NCBI GenBank assembly: GCA_015832175.1
Contig: WJXW01000013.1
Span: 1,488,001-1,552,000, forward strand
DNA from: Paraphaeosphaeria minitans
Taxonomy: Eukaryota > Ascomycota > Dothideomycetes > Pleosporales > Didymosphaeriaceae
Length of the DNA: 64,000 bases
Reading direction: 5' to 3'
Shown piece after piece: positions 11,680 to 22,885 of this stretch. Under the pieces are notes generated by a model. The model did not search any database. It saw only the letters and a list, made by a program, of their open reading frames with translations, and was not told the origin of the DNA. Position 1 is the first letter of the stretch. Each line of letters begins with the position of its first letter. A program made the position numbers and the translations under genes.

Positions 11680-12988
11680 GCACACGCACACGCACACGCA
11701 CACGCACACGCACACGCACACGAACCCGCACCCGCACCCGCCCCGCCGCGCGCTCGCAGTCCAACCCACCCCCAAACCCACCCGGCCGCCTACGACACCC
11801 ACGCTGACCCGGACTGCAGCTTGGTCGTTCCTGCTCCTCACAACTACGAGGAGAATGGCCGTCTCTACCACGGCTTCCGACGCGGCCTCTACATGTACCC
11901 GTGCGACGAGCCCGAGAAGGACCGCATGGACATCTACCACAAGCTGTTCCTCGTCGCACGAAGAGAACACTTGCACCAGGCTCCCATCCCGCAGCATTGG
12001 ACCCCCCGCATCCTCGACTTGGGCTGCGGAACCGGCATCTGGGCGATTGACATGGCCGAGTGAGTGAGCCGCCACCGGATGCTGCTTCCGTCGTGCTGAT
12101 GATCGTGCAGCAAATACCTGAACTCCGAGGTAGGCGACCGCTGAGCCGCTGCCAGAAGCGGCAATCGCTAATTCACGCGCCTAGGTCTACGGCTTGGATC
12201 TGGTTAACATCCAGCCCGAGAAGTGAGCATTCGGCCCGCAGCCCGCAACGGGTGCAATCGCTGACAGCGCCCCCACAGAATCCCCCCCAACCTGCGCTTT
12301 CGCGTCCCACGCGACTACGAGAGCCCGTGGGCCCTCGGCGAGGAATCGTTCGATCTGGTCCATCTGAGGATGGCCTGCGGTAGCATCACGAGCTGGCCCG
12401 AGATGTACCAGAAAATCTTCACGTACGCATGTCCCGCCCGACCCTGCGTCGCCGTGCTAATCTCGCTAGCCACCTGAAACCCGGTTCAGGGTGGATAGAG
12501 CACGTCGAAATCGACCTGGAACCCCGCTGCGACGACGGCACACTCTCCCCAGACAGCCACCTCACCCAGTGGTACAACTACCTCGCCGATGCCACCGCTC
12601 GCGTTGACCGCCCTGCTGCGTATGACCACCGCACGCGCCAGCTTCTGCAAACGGCCGGCTTCATTGACATCCAGGAGACCATCGTTCGTGCACCCTACAA
12701 CTCGTGGCCTGCCGACCCCCACCAAAGGGATATTGGTAGGTGGTACAATCTAGGCCTGACAGAGGGCCTGGAAGCTCTGAGCGCTGCGCCCTTCACACGC
12801 GTGAACCGGTGGAATATGAACGAGCACGTCAAGCCGCTTGTCGAAGCCGTACGCCGCGAGGTATGTAACCGCAAGATTCATGCGTACAACAACATGTAAG
12901 TCCACCCCGTCACACCAATTCATTGAGGTCACGGCGCTGATCCCTTGCCAATAGCCACATCTGGACTGCCCGCCGACCGGGACAATGA
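11538..12988 (+). CDS. laeA: LaeA/LAE1-type methyltransferase, global regulator of secondary metabolism, 334 aa
   Basis: Seven exons: 11538-11581, 11760-12059, 12111-12129, 12185-12222, 12279-12422, 12470-12895, 12955-12988. Phases agree throughout, giving 334 aa. The protein shows [12 protein letters not shown], the class I SAM motif [15 protein letters not shown], then [52 protein letters not shown] and a C-terminal HIWTARRP. These match LaeA/LAE1, the nuclear methyltransferase-like partner of velvet proteins VeA and VelB that controls secondary-metabolite clusters and development. A LaeA paralogue (LlmF type) cannot be excluded. The start could also be the in-frame ATGs at 11559 or 11568 (MASNG). 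Intron 1 consists largely of a cacacg repeat, and a polypyrimidine tract lies upstream. No biosynthetic cluster is adjacent. Confidence 0.85.
11622..11726. repeat. Hexanucleotide (cacacg)n in LaeA intron 1
   Basis: About 17 units of cacacg with catacg and cacatg variants fill most of the 178-nt first intron of the LaeA-type gene. The tract alternates purine and pyrimidine almost perfectly, a sequence type prone to left-handed Z-DNA and length change. Confidence 0.92.
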
Positions 12989-14532
12989 TGGCAGCTGGAC
13001 CGTTGGCTCTCCGCCTCAGAGCCACCTCACTCATCCTACCGATGCGGTACTCGGCCCCTTTCGGTCTCGGGCATTCCACGGCATCCACACTCGGCACCAC
13101 GGCCCATTCTTGGGTCGCTGTTGGACGTTATCGTACCTCCCATGGCAACGTTGGCTGTGCCGCCCTGTGCGCTCGACTACCATCACATTCACGGCGGTCC
13201 TCACGCCGCCCACGCATAACGACACCCTATCATCTCGACCATGACCTTAGCCCCGTACCGATATCCCCCGTCTTTTTCGATCCAAACCGCGACATTTTAC
13301 CTATCTTCTTTTGGCGGCGCATGCGTGCGTGCGTGCGTGCGTGGGACAAAAAAAAAAGGAGTTCTCGGTCGGCGGCTGCACACCAGGCGTTCTCGTCTCG
13401 ATTCCGGCAAGCATCTCACAGCACCGTATTATTGATACCTTTATTGTTTGCCACCCCATCTCACCGTCACGTCTCGTCGAATCCACGCAGATTGTCATTA
13501 GGCTTGCCTGTTTATTTGGAGCGGCCGATTTTCATTACCGTTTCGCATCATGTCATGTCACGGCACGGCACGGCACGGCACGGCACGGCACGTTACGCCC
13601 GTCTCGACCGGTTTACGATTTTGTTTTCTTCTTCTTTTCATCTTCTCTCACGGCTTCGTTGACAGCTGTGGCCTCGGCGTTGAAAAGCATTTCGGGGCAG
13701 GCTGCCATGCGGTTCGTAGCCGACTTGTTTGCGGCGGTTGTTCGTTCTATTTGTGCGCTCGATGATGCGGACGACGTGTTTCATTGCTGCACGACGGCGA
13801 GGGGATGGGTGGGCAGCACACGGGCGCACTCCGAGGTGCGGTGTCGCAAGGCCGCGCTGCGGTTGGACGAGGCGCTCCAGGAGGGATGGGGTCGACTCGG
13901 TATGCGATAGGCGCTCTACATGCTATCTATCCTAATGTCTGCATCAAGTTCGGGCTCGTGCGGTGTGAAATGTACGTGAGCGTGTGGCTCCGCCATGGGG
14001 TCCCGACACGGACTTGCGTCGAGAGGGGTGGGTATTTCCACCATGTCTTTTCCATTGGGCGGGTGTGGTGGATTGGGTCGAGGGGGTGTCGCGAAATGAG
14101 TGGAGGGGTTGGCCGAGTGTGTCGACGAGGGGGTGGCTGGTGTTGCAGCCTCGGCGGTGACCAAGGTCCCGGTACCTCACGAGCCGCACTGAGCCGCCCT
14201 GCAAAAGGCGAGCCGTTCCTGTAACCGCCGGCGAGCACAGTAGCTGGGAAAGGGGACATGGGACATGGGACATGGGGAACGGGGACCTTGCGGTTGCAGC
14301 GCAGCGCAGCACCGCCCTCGACCCTCCCGTAGGCCTTGTGCCATGCAGCGGCTGTGGTGGGTGATGGTGGCAAGACGTGTCTGGGAGGAAGCACGCTGAT
14401 TACTTGTTACGGACGTGGCAGGCGGGACGGTGTCGATACGGCTTGCCGCTTTCAGCTGCCTCGAACGGGCAGGTTCGCTCGTAGGCAATCCCGACACAGC
14501 GGGACCAATGTGCCGAGCGAACGGCCGAGACA
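12989..14532. other. LaeA 3' flank with short microsatellites
   Basis: No gene is supported. It holds a cgtg run near 13321-13342, a cggca pentamer at about 13556-13592, and pyrimidine-rich stretches near 13610-13660. Frames of 120-220 codons are non-conserved and low in complexity. Confidence 0.5.
13556..13592. repeat. Pentanucleotide (cggca)n, about 7 copies
   Basis: Perfect cacgg/cggca pentamer run following catgtcatgt. Confidence 0.9.
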
Positions 14533-14842
14533 GGGTTGGAGCTTGGTGGGATGAGTATGGATGAGACTGGTTGAAGCTTGGTGGGATGAGTTATAGATGA
14601 GACAGGTTGGAGCTTGGTGGGATGAGTATGGATGAGACTGGTTGAAGCTTGGTGGGATGAGTTATGGATGAGACAGGTTGGAGCTTGGTGGGATGAGTAT
14701 GGATGAGACTGGTTGAAGCTTGGTGGGATGAGTTATGGATGAGACAGGTTGGAGCTTGGTGGGATGAGTATGGATGAGACTGGTTGAAGCTTGGTGGGAT
14801 GAGTTATGGATGAGACAGGTTAGAGCTTGGTGGGATGAGTAT
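14533..14842. repeat. 71-bp dimeric minisatellite, about 4 copies
   Basis: A 35-bp unit (gagtatggatgagactggtt...) and a 36-bp unit (gagttatggatgagacaggt...) alternate strictly, so the true period is 71 bp. The subunits differ by one indel and two or three substitutions that are conserved between copies. Confidence 0.93.
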
Positions 14843-14899
14843 AGAGGGGCGAGAAACGTGTGTACAAACGGGTGTGCATGGTTAGATGGTCTAGTAGGT

Positions 14900-15150
14900 G
14901 TCTACTACCGTGGCGGTTGGCACACTTCTAGACTTCCACATAGTAGACTACCGTGGCGGTTAGCACACTTCTAGACTTCCACATAGCAGACTACCGTGGC
15001 GGTTAGCACACTTCTAGACTTCCACATGGTAGACTACCGTGGCGGTTGGCACACTTCTAGATAGTACCTAGACTACCGTGGCGGTCCGCACAGTTCTAGA
15101 CAGTAGGCGACCGTGGCGGCTCGCACAGTGCTACACAGCAGGCGACCATC
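14900..15150. repeat. About 43-bp tandem repeat, 5-6 decaying copies
   Basis: The core gactaccgtggcgg, followed by cacacttctagacttccaca, recurs about every 43 bases. The first copies are near-identical; later ones (after 15055) are shortened and diverged. Confidence 0.88.
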
Positions 15151-15175
15151 CAAGGCCAAGTGACGGCGAGAGGCC

Positions 15176-15285
15176 ATGGATTGTGAAGGCTTGCAAAGGG
15201 CCATCATAGATACCCAGGCAATACCGTATTGTCAAGGCTTGCAAAAGGGCCCTCATAGGTACCCAGGCGATACCGTATTGCTGGG
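15176..15285. repeat. About 52-bp direct duplication
   Basis: Two copies of a unit containing aaggcttgcaaagggcc, tacccaggc and ataccgtattg, with about 90 percent identity by eye. Confidence 0.8.
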
Positions 15286-16728
15286 ACCGCGGGACGACGC
15301 CATGCCTCTGAATCATGGGGAGGCGGGAGATTCGGCGAGCATGCGAGGAAGATGAACCGCTGCCCGTCGCCAATGATGAAGTGCTCTGGCGCTCGCCTGC
15401 CTGCGCCGCTCCACTCTGCAGCGGAGCTTCTCAGTCTCTGACGTGTGCATGGTCGTGTGCGGCTTGTCCTTCGCCGTTGCATGACTGCCGTCCCCACCGC
15501 GCCCACTTTGCGCCCTGGTCAGGCGCTGTCCGCCTCGAAACACCACTCCCCCGTCCACTCCCCCGTCCTCTCCCCCGTCCACTCCCTTCCCGCCTCACTT
15601 GGCTTCCCTGTCGCAGACCCTCAGCCGCCCGTCGTTGTCATCGTCGTCGATCACGTTTGGCCGGCGTTTCGTACGTGCTTTCCCGCAGTTGGCGACGGCC
15701 CTACCCTACCGTAGCCGCCCAAACAAATGTTGTCCACCGATCGCGCTCCGTCACCCTCTCCTCACCTCTCCTCTCCTCGCCTTCTCTCCTCGCCTCCTCT
15801 CCTCTCCCGCCATCGCATCGCATGCCCATGTGCGAGCTGCACGCTGCCTGCACCTCTTCATCACTGCTGCATGGGTCTAAACCCGCCAACCTGCCAACCC
15901 GACTCCCACGACTCATGACCTGCCTCCGTATCCCACCCACGCCCTGGCATGCCTTCCATTGTGCCGCGAGATCCAGTCCCGGTTTTCTTCTCGACAAGCG
16001 CCATATACGCAGCTGACACGCCCACCGGATACGAAGAACCAAGCTCAGTCCAGCCCGCTCGTTTCCCACTTCCAGCATTAGCCCAAGGCTTGCGGTGTGC
16101 AGCCTGTGTTTCCGATATCATGCGGTGTTCGGCCAAATGCCCGCTTCCGGTACACTATGGATTCTCCTCCTGGGTAAAAGCCTGAACCAGGCTAATGGTT
16201 TGGCCTCGGCGGGTATGCACATGTATGCGGTGAGGAGCTACGCGAGCAGCTACGCATGTGCAGATAGCACGAGCCTTGCAGGAACTACCTCACCGACTCC
16301 CGCTGATCTGGTACCTTTCCGATCGAGATGGACAGACTTTGGTGCCATCGCCGGCTCCCTAACGCGCCGCAGCTAGCGCAGTGAAGGTAAGCACCTGTAT
16401 CACCACGTCGATGAGACGGTGTCCTCCATACGCATCATCCGACCGAAGCTTGCAAGCGATTTACGGAACTGTGCTAACCTATTCAGCTGATGCCGGCCAA
16501 GCGCGGCGTTACAGGGCTGAACGATCCTGTACTGTTCAGTACGTCTCGCCGAAGACGGTTCCTTCCGCCCGACGCTCAACATAGAGTACTGTACGCAATC
16601 CCGACGTGGTCAGATGACATGACTATGTCAGACCGTTTCAGGGGTTGACAGGGAAATGGATCCTATGCTTCATCTTGCAGTACCCGAGACGCTTGAGATA
16701 CAGCAGACCGTGATGCAGTAGGAACCTA
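15286..16728. other. Intergenic region, no supported gene
   Basis: Contains a 233-codon plus-strand frame (15315-16016) made of low-complexity Pro/Arg/Ser/Leu runs from pyrimidine-rich DNA, including short cccccgtccactc repeats at 15541-15590. I do not accept it as a gene. No domain or splice pattern is recognisable. Confidence 0.5.
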
Positions 16729-16826
16729 CCAGCCAAGATCAACACCATCTACAGCCAAGATCAACATCATCTACAGCCAAGATCAACATCATCTACAGCC
16801 AAGATCAACACCGTCTACAGCCAAAG
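16729..16826. repeat. 22-bp tandem repeat, 4 copies
   Basis: The unit agccaagatcaacaccatct plus ac occurs four times with cac/cat and cat/cgt changes, ending in a partial fifth copy. It abuts the 3' end of the weak minus-strand gene at 16852. Confidence 0.92.
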
Positions 16827-16851
16827 GTAAGTTTAGGCCATCTCGCACTTC

Positions 16852-17778
16852 CTATGAATTCCTCTTACTCCCTGATGAACACGCTGGGGCCATATGAGCC
16901 CCGTAACCCCATCCGTGCTTGGTCTTCGAGGCTAAGCACAGAAAGCGGGATGCGGCCATGCTTTCAGAACCAGCAATCGATATCTTCTCAACCTCTGAAA
17001 TAGTGATCCCACCTCGCCCCGTCGAAATCAGACCCGTTTCGGCATTCAAGTACTTATTGTGTGCAGACTAGTACTCCAGCCGCGATGACCTCGCATGTCT
17101 GGCCTTCGGTGCTTATGGCACCACACGAGGATCCCCAGCGCAATCGCTTACTTACATTCACCCTAGGCCAGTGCGTCGCGGCCCCATCGAAGCACGTATG
17201 CCACCGAAACACGTGGGCTATAAAGGAGCAGTCTAGATCTTGGCGCGGTGTGCTTTACCTGTATTCCCGAGGTCCAGACCCTGTCTCGCCTTGATCAGTT
17301 GGCTGCGCATGATGTTGTACGTCGTGTAACGGCACCGAAGGAAGACCACACTGTCCTCTAGCGGATGTGGCCGACTTGTAGCGGAGATGCGCTCAGTGAG
17401 CACGGAGGTGTGCGCGCTACTAGGCGTCAGTGACATCGCGGACAAATCTGACCGCCAATGCTAGCCTCTAAGTGCCTCGGAAAATCGGTGTAGGGAGGCA
17501 ATGGATGCTCCACTGCTTCACAGGTGCCTAGTTATACACATGTGCACGTGATTCTTACCTTGTCGGTGTGCGTTGCATCTGGTATCTCCGTAGGAAACAG
17601 GCTTGATACGACCAATCGGTCCACTGCATCCGATCTGGACTGCAACGCAAATCAGGTACGCTGGTGAGAATGTAACCCGGGAATCAGTCTGATCAATCAT
17701 GCTGCCAGCCAGCATTTGCAATGGCCATGTAGAACTGACAACTGGCGTATCAAAATCGTACGGAACTTTTCCCGACAA
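16852..17778 (-). CDS. Possible multi-exon gene of unknown function
   Basis: Three consecutive exons join in consistent phase on the minus strand: 17460-17259, 17217-17156 and 17052-16852 (stop TAG), with gtaaag and gtaagt donors and tatag and aataag acceptors. Together they give about 154 residues, including DSVVFLRCRYTTYNIMRSQL and GNTAHVFRWHTCFDGAATHW. A further open segment upstream (17778-17548 or so, with KVPYDFDTPVVSSTWPLQML) ends at a good gtaaga donor, but its phase does not join cleanly to the next exon, so the 5' part is unresolved. I recognise no domain. It could be a real lineage-specific gene, a decayed gene or chance. Confidence 0.35.
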
Positions 17779-19201
17779 TACGAAACAGAATCGAAGAGCT
17801 CGGATACCAAGCGTAGACCTTTGATGGCCATGTGTGACGATGTGCTTTTCTTTTTACTTTGCCATGCAGCATCTACTCTCCGTTGCGTGGCATCGTTCGG
17901 AGGCAGCGTTGCATCTTGCGGGACGAGCTTTGCGTCGAGAGGGATCCTGATTCACCCTGTTGAGAAGAGACGGACCGGAAGAATGAAGACTCTACTTGAG
18001 CTGCTTCTATCTTTAACGACGTAACTAGTCAAAGGACGATAGATAGTCTTCGCGTCTGTTGGTGTCTCTCTGGTGATGTTCAATCTGTAAAGGCCAATGC
18101 ATGCAATTTCGGCGAGCAAAGGTCGTCATGCGGACCTCGAAGAAGCAGTGGGAAAAATTCCGAAACCGATGCCGTGCTGCGATGGTATCCCGCTTCAACG
18201 CGAAGCTCGTGTTGAAGCACTCAATTGCGAGCCGATTGGTGACGGGAGCGCTGCTAAGCATCTCGAATCTAAAAAGGACATGAACACCAGCACACACGAG
18301 CTCGGAAAGATCGACAGCGACCTGCTCTCCCTGCCAAGCTTGAAGATCTGGGTGCAGCACACCGCAGGCCGCTTCTAGGTCCGCAAGGTGGTCAATTGGA
18401 AGAGTATCTGGTCGTTCTCCCAACCCTCTTCGTTCAGAAAGCTCCTTCCGCCCATCGTCTTCCAGATCCTGCGCGTGAAATAAGGATTATGTTCCGTTTG
18501 AACGCGACGGATTGAATCTGTCTCTCTGCATTCATATCAACACGGACCGTGCTTGCTCTGTTTCACCGCATGAGGCGAGCCGGAAGAGGGGTGAGGGCTC
18601 CAATCCACTCGATGGCGCATAATGTCTTCGCGACGTGAGGTTCGCTATCGAGTGCATGGGTCTTCTTACGAAGTTTTGTGCTCTCTGTTTCCCTGCCGTG
18701 GTGCGAGCATGCGGTATTACGTGTTGAAAGTTCAAGACACGGAGGGCTGGGTGATCCCAAGCTGCGCTGTCCAGCATCAAGGCGTAATCGTTGGGATCAG
18801 CATGTTGACTTTTGCACACGTGTAGAATAATAGCATCTGGGTGGTCGAAGCCATGGAGAGAAATTGCATCCATTTCTTTGCTAGCTTATGTACGTGAACA
18901 AGATAACGTCACACAAAGCCAATCTTTCGATTTTTAGCACTTTCTTCCTGTCCATGTGGTATCCAATCCCCAAATCGACCGAGAATTTCCAATGCGCCTC
19001 CACAGGGTATCGAACAAATCCACAAGAATCTATCGTAGATCCAGTGGGAAAAAAACCTGAACCTACAATTATAAGCAAATCTGCCTCCCAGATCCTTCCA
19101 ACATTTACATGCATATAAGCCTAAACATCACAACGCCGATTTGAATCCCAGGGTATACAACACCTTGCCAACCATCACGTCTTTGGGAGTCACTCTCCAT
19201 T
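17779..19201. other. Intergenic region with weak frames
   Basis: Minus-strand frames at 18025-18423 (132 codons) and 18532-18873 (113 codons) and an opposing plus-strand frame at 18097-18378 are open but unrecognised. They may be exons of an undetected gene. The AT-rich 18880-19140 looks like the 3' flank of the arrestin gene. Confidence 0.4.
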
Positions 19202-20935
19202 TCATCCTGCAGCAGTGACTCTAGACGACAACGCGACGTACTCCGGAGGTTGGTCCATACTTAGCAGCGCGACGCTCCTGGGTGAAAGTATTCTGTCTGC
19301 TTCGGCCAGGATCCCGGCAGCCTCCTCGCTCCGAGCTCTTGCGTTCTCATTTCCTGTTGCGCTGCCCTCCGCGCATACCTGAAGGGGCACCTTGAGCGCC
19401 AGGGTTGGGTCGCCGAGTCCAGGTGCGTGCACGGAAAGGTTCATGCTCAGTGCGTATACGCGGGAGACTAGGCAGGAGTGGAAGGTCGGGAGGAAGTTCT
19501 TATCCAAGGGCATCGTGATGGGCACCACGATGGAGGCCGTGTAGAAAGAACCGCCCTTGTAGTTGGAGGAAGGCGGTGGTATGTTGGATTTGTACGAGGG
19601 TGCAGAGAGGCCAGAGCAGTTGCATATCCCAGAGTCGCGGCGCTCAATATCTTCTTCGGTTGGTGGATTGGCGGACGGGGATTGCCTTTCCCATTGTGCG
19701 GTTGTGCCAATGCACATGGTCGAGATGGAAATCGTATCTGTGTACGCTCCTTGAGTATGGTCGTAGCTGAGGCTTTCCCGTGTTGGGAAGTTGCTCCTTG
19801 CGCTAGAAGAGTAGAAAGTCGAGGCCTTCATGCTCGTCTTGAGAGAACCCAGCTTTGGAGGCAAGCTGTTCTCGTCCGCGGGGTCAAAGCGGAGGTAAAC
19901 CTTTGCCCTAGTTGCGATTGGCCCTGCATCCAAAGTCCGGGCGCCTGGGATTACGAGGGGTTTCGGTTGGATGGCTTGAGCAATGAGGGTGCCGGTCCTC
20001 CCTTTAAACAAGCCCTTCTTGATGTTTCGTTCGAGCCTCGGACGGAATTCCCTGTTTCCATCGGTGTTGAGTGGTGGCTGCTCTTCAAAGGCTGGCTTCA
20101 CGCGAACCTTCCTCGTCTTCTGTGCCAACAATACAAGCTTGTCTTCGTGGAGTTGCATGATTTGTGCCTTGACTCCATATGTGATTTTCGCCATTTCGGG
20201 CGCCATATCGTCGACGAGGATTCGACCGAAACCAGATAGCTCGGCATCACCCATGCTCGGTGGAAGCATAAGGTGCATCTGGCGAACGTAGTCTGAAGCG
20301 ACAGCATGAGGGCTGGAACAGTATTAGTAATTCGTCCGTAAGCATTCTGGAGGTGCGCACTCACCATGCTTTCGGGAGGAGCTGAGTCGGGATGGTAAAG
20401 ACGAACGGGAAGGTGTACTTCTCGCCTGCCCGCAGGATACGGGGAGAAGGGATATCGTCAGGGTTGAGAGGCATCTTCAATGCGAGAAACTTGTGGAATG
20501 CTTCTGTTCGACCGCTCATGGAAGGTGTGGTCGTCAGCCGTTCTACGAATACGTGTGCTGTGCCTGTACCCACGATTAGCAAGCGACTCAGGCGAGATTC
20601 ATCCGGACAGTTCTCACCTGTGAATGCAATCTCGATCTCCCCGAAATGGGTGTCATGTTGTACAGTGATGTGCACTTTTCCTTCGCTGCCATACCGTTAG
20701 TATAGGGGGTCCGAGGGCAGTCGGAGTGGTGTACATACATGGTGTCCATGGTGGAATAGCTGAAGATTGCACGATTGGCCTCATGCTGGCTTTCGTCCAG
20801 CTCGATGTCGATGGTAGGTTGTCCATAGTGTGCGATCTGGAGCACGCGATACTGGAGGTGGCTCCCAAGGGTGTGCATTGTGTTGGGGTCTCTTCGCGCT
20901 GGAGCTGGCTGCGGCACCATGTGATGGAATGGCAT
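19202..20935 (-). CDS. Alpha-arrestin with C-terminal PPEY motif, 524 aa
   Basis: Four exons on the minus strand: 20935-20739, 20685-20618, 20563-20365 and 20312-19202; phases agree and give 524 aa. The N-terminal half has arrestin-fold sequence (PTIDIELDESQ, EGKVHITVQHD, GEIEIAFTGTAHVFVERL, GEKYTFPFVFTIPTQLLPKA), followed by a linker and a C-terminal arrestin-like part (FYTASIVVPITMPLDK, FLPTFHSCLVSRVYALSMNL). PPEY near the C-terminus fits a WW-domain ligand for an Rsp5/HulA-type ubiquitin ligase, so it probably acts as an adaptor in ubiquitin-dependent turnover of membrane proteins. Intron 20564-20617 is 54 nt and free of stops, so a naive reading keeps 18 extra codons; removing it restores the expected AFTGTAHVF. 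Start chosen at MPFHHM; the frame extends 39 codons further upstream. Confidence 0.85.
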
Positions 20936-21680
20936 CTTGCGCAAGGGGGGAACAAAGAAGGCTGTATGAGGGTGGGCGCCTGCTGGTTGGCTGAAAGCGG
21001 CTAAGACGCGTCTGGGTGCTAGAAGACGCAAAATGAAAAGATGAAAGACCAAGAAGGTCTTCAGAGTGATGCGGGAGGTCGTTGGCGTGGGCTTGGGCTG
21101 GAAATCGAGGCGGCAGAAGGCGATCTTATAGCTATATTCACTTGACTCATCGCACCCTGCATGTAGAAGTGAGAGAGATGGCGTCTGGCAGACGCACTAG
21201 CCTGTCCCGCCGGGAAACGACTTGTCGCACGCCCTTTCCCCGCTGCTTGTCAACTTGGCAAGTCCAACCACTCACACGCCCTCGCGCTCACGAACCATGC
21301 CGCGTTGGTGCTGCATCTCACGGCTTCTGGCCCTGAGCGCAGGCCGTCTTCGTGTCGAGCGCATGCGAATTTGGTCTGGCAGTGTTGCGGCGACCGTGTA
21401 GGGGAAGTCGAGGCTGAAGTGCGCGGGGCGTGCTACTCACCGAATCAGTGTACGGGAGGTATAAGCTATCTTCTCCCTAGCAATGTGTCATTCCACCCCC
21501 AAACTTTTTGTCGACTACGCCATACACTGGAAAGCTTCAAACGTTCCAATACTTTGGAAATGCGCCTCCAGCTCGACCATGGCCCACAGTGCGCATGTGC
21601 TCGACCGCTACGGCACGCCCGATCCGCTCGTCGATTTTTTCTTCATTCTTCTGATCCTGCAGCAGAGACAGATGGCATTG
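20936..21680. other. 5' flank of the arrestin gene
   Basis: No supported gene. The minus-strand frame of the arrestin continues to 21052, so a slightly longer N-terminus is possible. The rest is unremarkable up to the satellite. Confidence 0.5.
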
Positions 21681-22258
21681 AACGTTGATGTGCAGTAGAG
21701 AGAGGCATTCGGCATTGACCGCTAATGTGCAGTAGAGAGAGGCATTCGGCATTAACTACTAATATGCAGTAGAGAGAGGCATTCGGCATTAACTACTAAT
21801 ATGTAGTAGAGAGAGGCATTCGGCATTAACCGCTAATATGCAGTAGAGAGAGGTATTCGGCATTAACTACTAATGTGCAGTAGAGAGAGGCATTCGGCAT
21901 TAACTACTAATATGCAGTAGAGAGAGGCATTCGGCATTAACTACTAATATGTAGTAGAGAGAGGCATTCGGCATTAACCGCTAATATGCAGTAGAGAGAG
22001 GTATTCGGCATTAACTACTAATGTGCAGTAGAGAGAGGCATTCGGCATTAACTACTAATATGCAGTAGAGAGAGGCATTCGGCATTAACTACTAATATGT
22101 AGTAGAGAGAGGCATTCGGCATTAACCGCTAATATGCAGTAGAGAGAGGTATTCGGCATTAACTACTAATGTGCAGTAGAGAGAGGCATTCGGCATTAAC
22201 TACTAATATGCAGTAGAGAGAGGCATTCGGCATTAACCACTAATGTGCAGTAGAGAGA
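21681..22258. repeat. 37-bp satellite with 148-bp higher-order period
   Basis: About 15 copies of a 37-bp unit built on gcagtagagagaggcattcg plus gcattaactactaatat. Four variants (tatgcag, tatgtag, ccgctaatatgcag followed by ggtatt, and tgtgcag) follow one another in fixed order at least three times, so the unit of recent amplification is the 148-bp tetramer. Confidence 0.95.
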
Positions 22259-22500
22259 AAGACATCCAGCACTTGAACGCATCTGCAGCAGAGAAAAGGG
22301 CATTCAGCACTTGAACGCATCTACAGTATAGTAGAGAGAAAAGCATTCAGCATTGGACGCTGATCTGCGGTAGAGCCAAAGGCATTTAGCGCTTAACCCC
22401 TGATTCGCAGTAAAAAGAAGGCATTTAGCACTTGAACGCATCTGCAGTATAGTGTAGAGAGAAAGGCACTCGGCACTTGAACGTATCTGCAGTAGGTAGA
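22259..22500. repeat. Diverged flank of the 37-bp satellite
   Basis: Related but longer units (about 55-60 bp) with cagcacttgaacgcatctgc and tagagagaaaggcatt continue the array in degraded form. They look like older copies at the array edge. Confidence 0.75.
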
Positions 22501-22756
22501 GCTGCTCTGTTCTTGCAGGAATGCACTGCACTGCACTTCACACCCCGCACACCGCACACGGCCCATTGCATTGTCGATATCTAGATAATGCCTACCTACC
22601 TACGCCCTCACCTCAGACGATGCCTGCGCGGCCTCGCATCCAGAAGGCTAGAATGGGCAACCGCACAACACCTGGCAAGGGCCCAGGAGATTGGAGAGAG
22701 ATAGTCGAGCGAATTGACCAATCGCAGCCTCATCTGATCCATCGCCAAGGCACCTA

Positions 22757-22792
22757 GTCTAGTCTGGTCTAGTCTAGTCTAGTCTAGTCTAG
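22757..22792. repeat. Pentanucleotide (tctag)n
   Basis: About seven tctag units, one of which carries a g in place of a (tctgg). Confidence 0.9.
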
Positions 22793-22885
22793 TGCCGATA
22801 TTGCCATTCTACTCCGGAACCCTATCCCGACCACCGACAAACCATCATTCCAACTCCGCTCGCATGGCTTCACCTGTCACGTGCT

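Noticed and set aside
11586..11807. Arg-Thr repeat frames through the cacacg tract
   Set aside because: They lie inside predicted intron 1 of the LaeA-type gene, whose flanking exons join perfectly in phase.
15315..16016. 233-codon plus-strand frame
   Set aside because: Low-complexity Pro/Arg/Ser composition from CT-rich DNA; no domain and no neighbouring exons.
19478..20239. 253-codon plus-strand frame
   Set aside because: Antisense to the well-supported arrestin exon.
21681..22500. Possible CRISPR array
   Set aside because: The 37-bp units are contiguous with no unique spacers, and the organism is a eukaryote.
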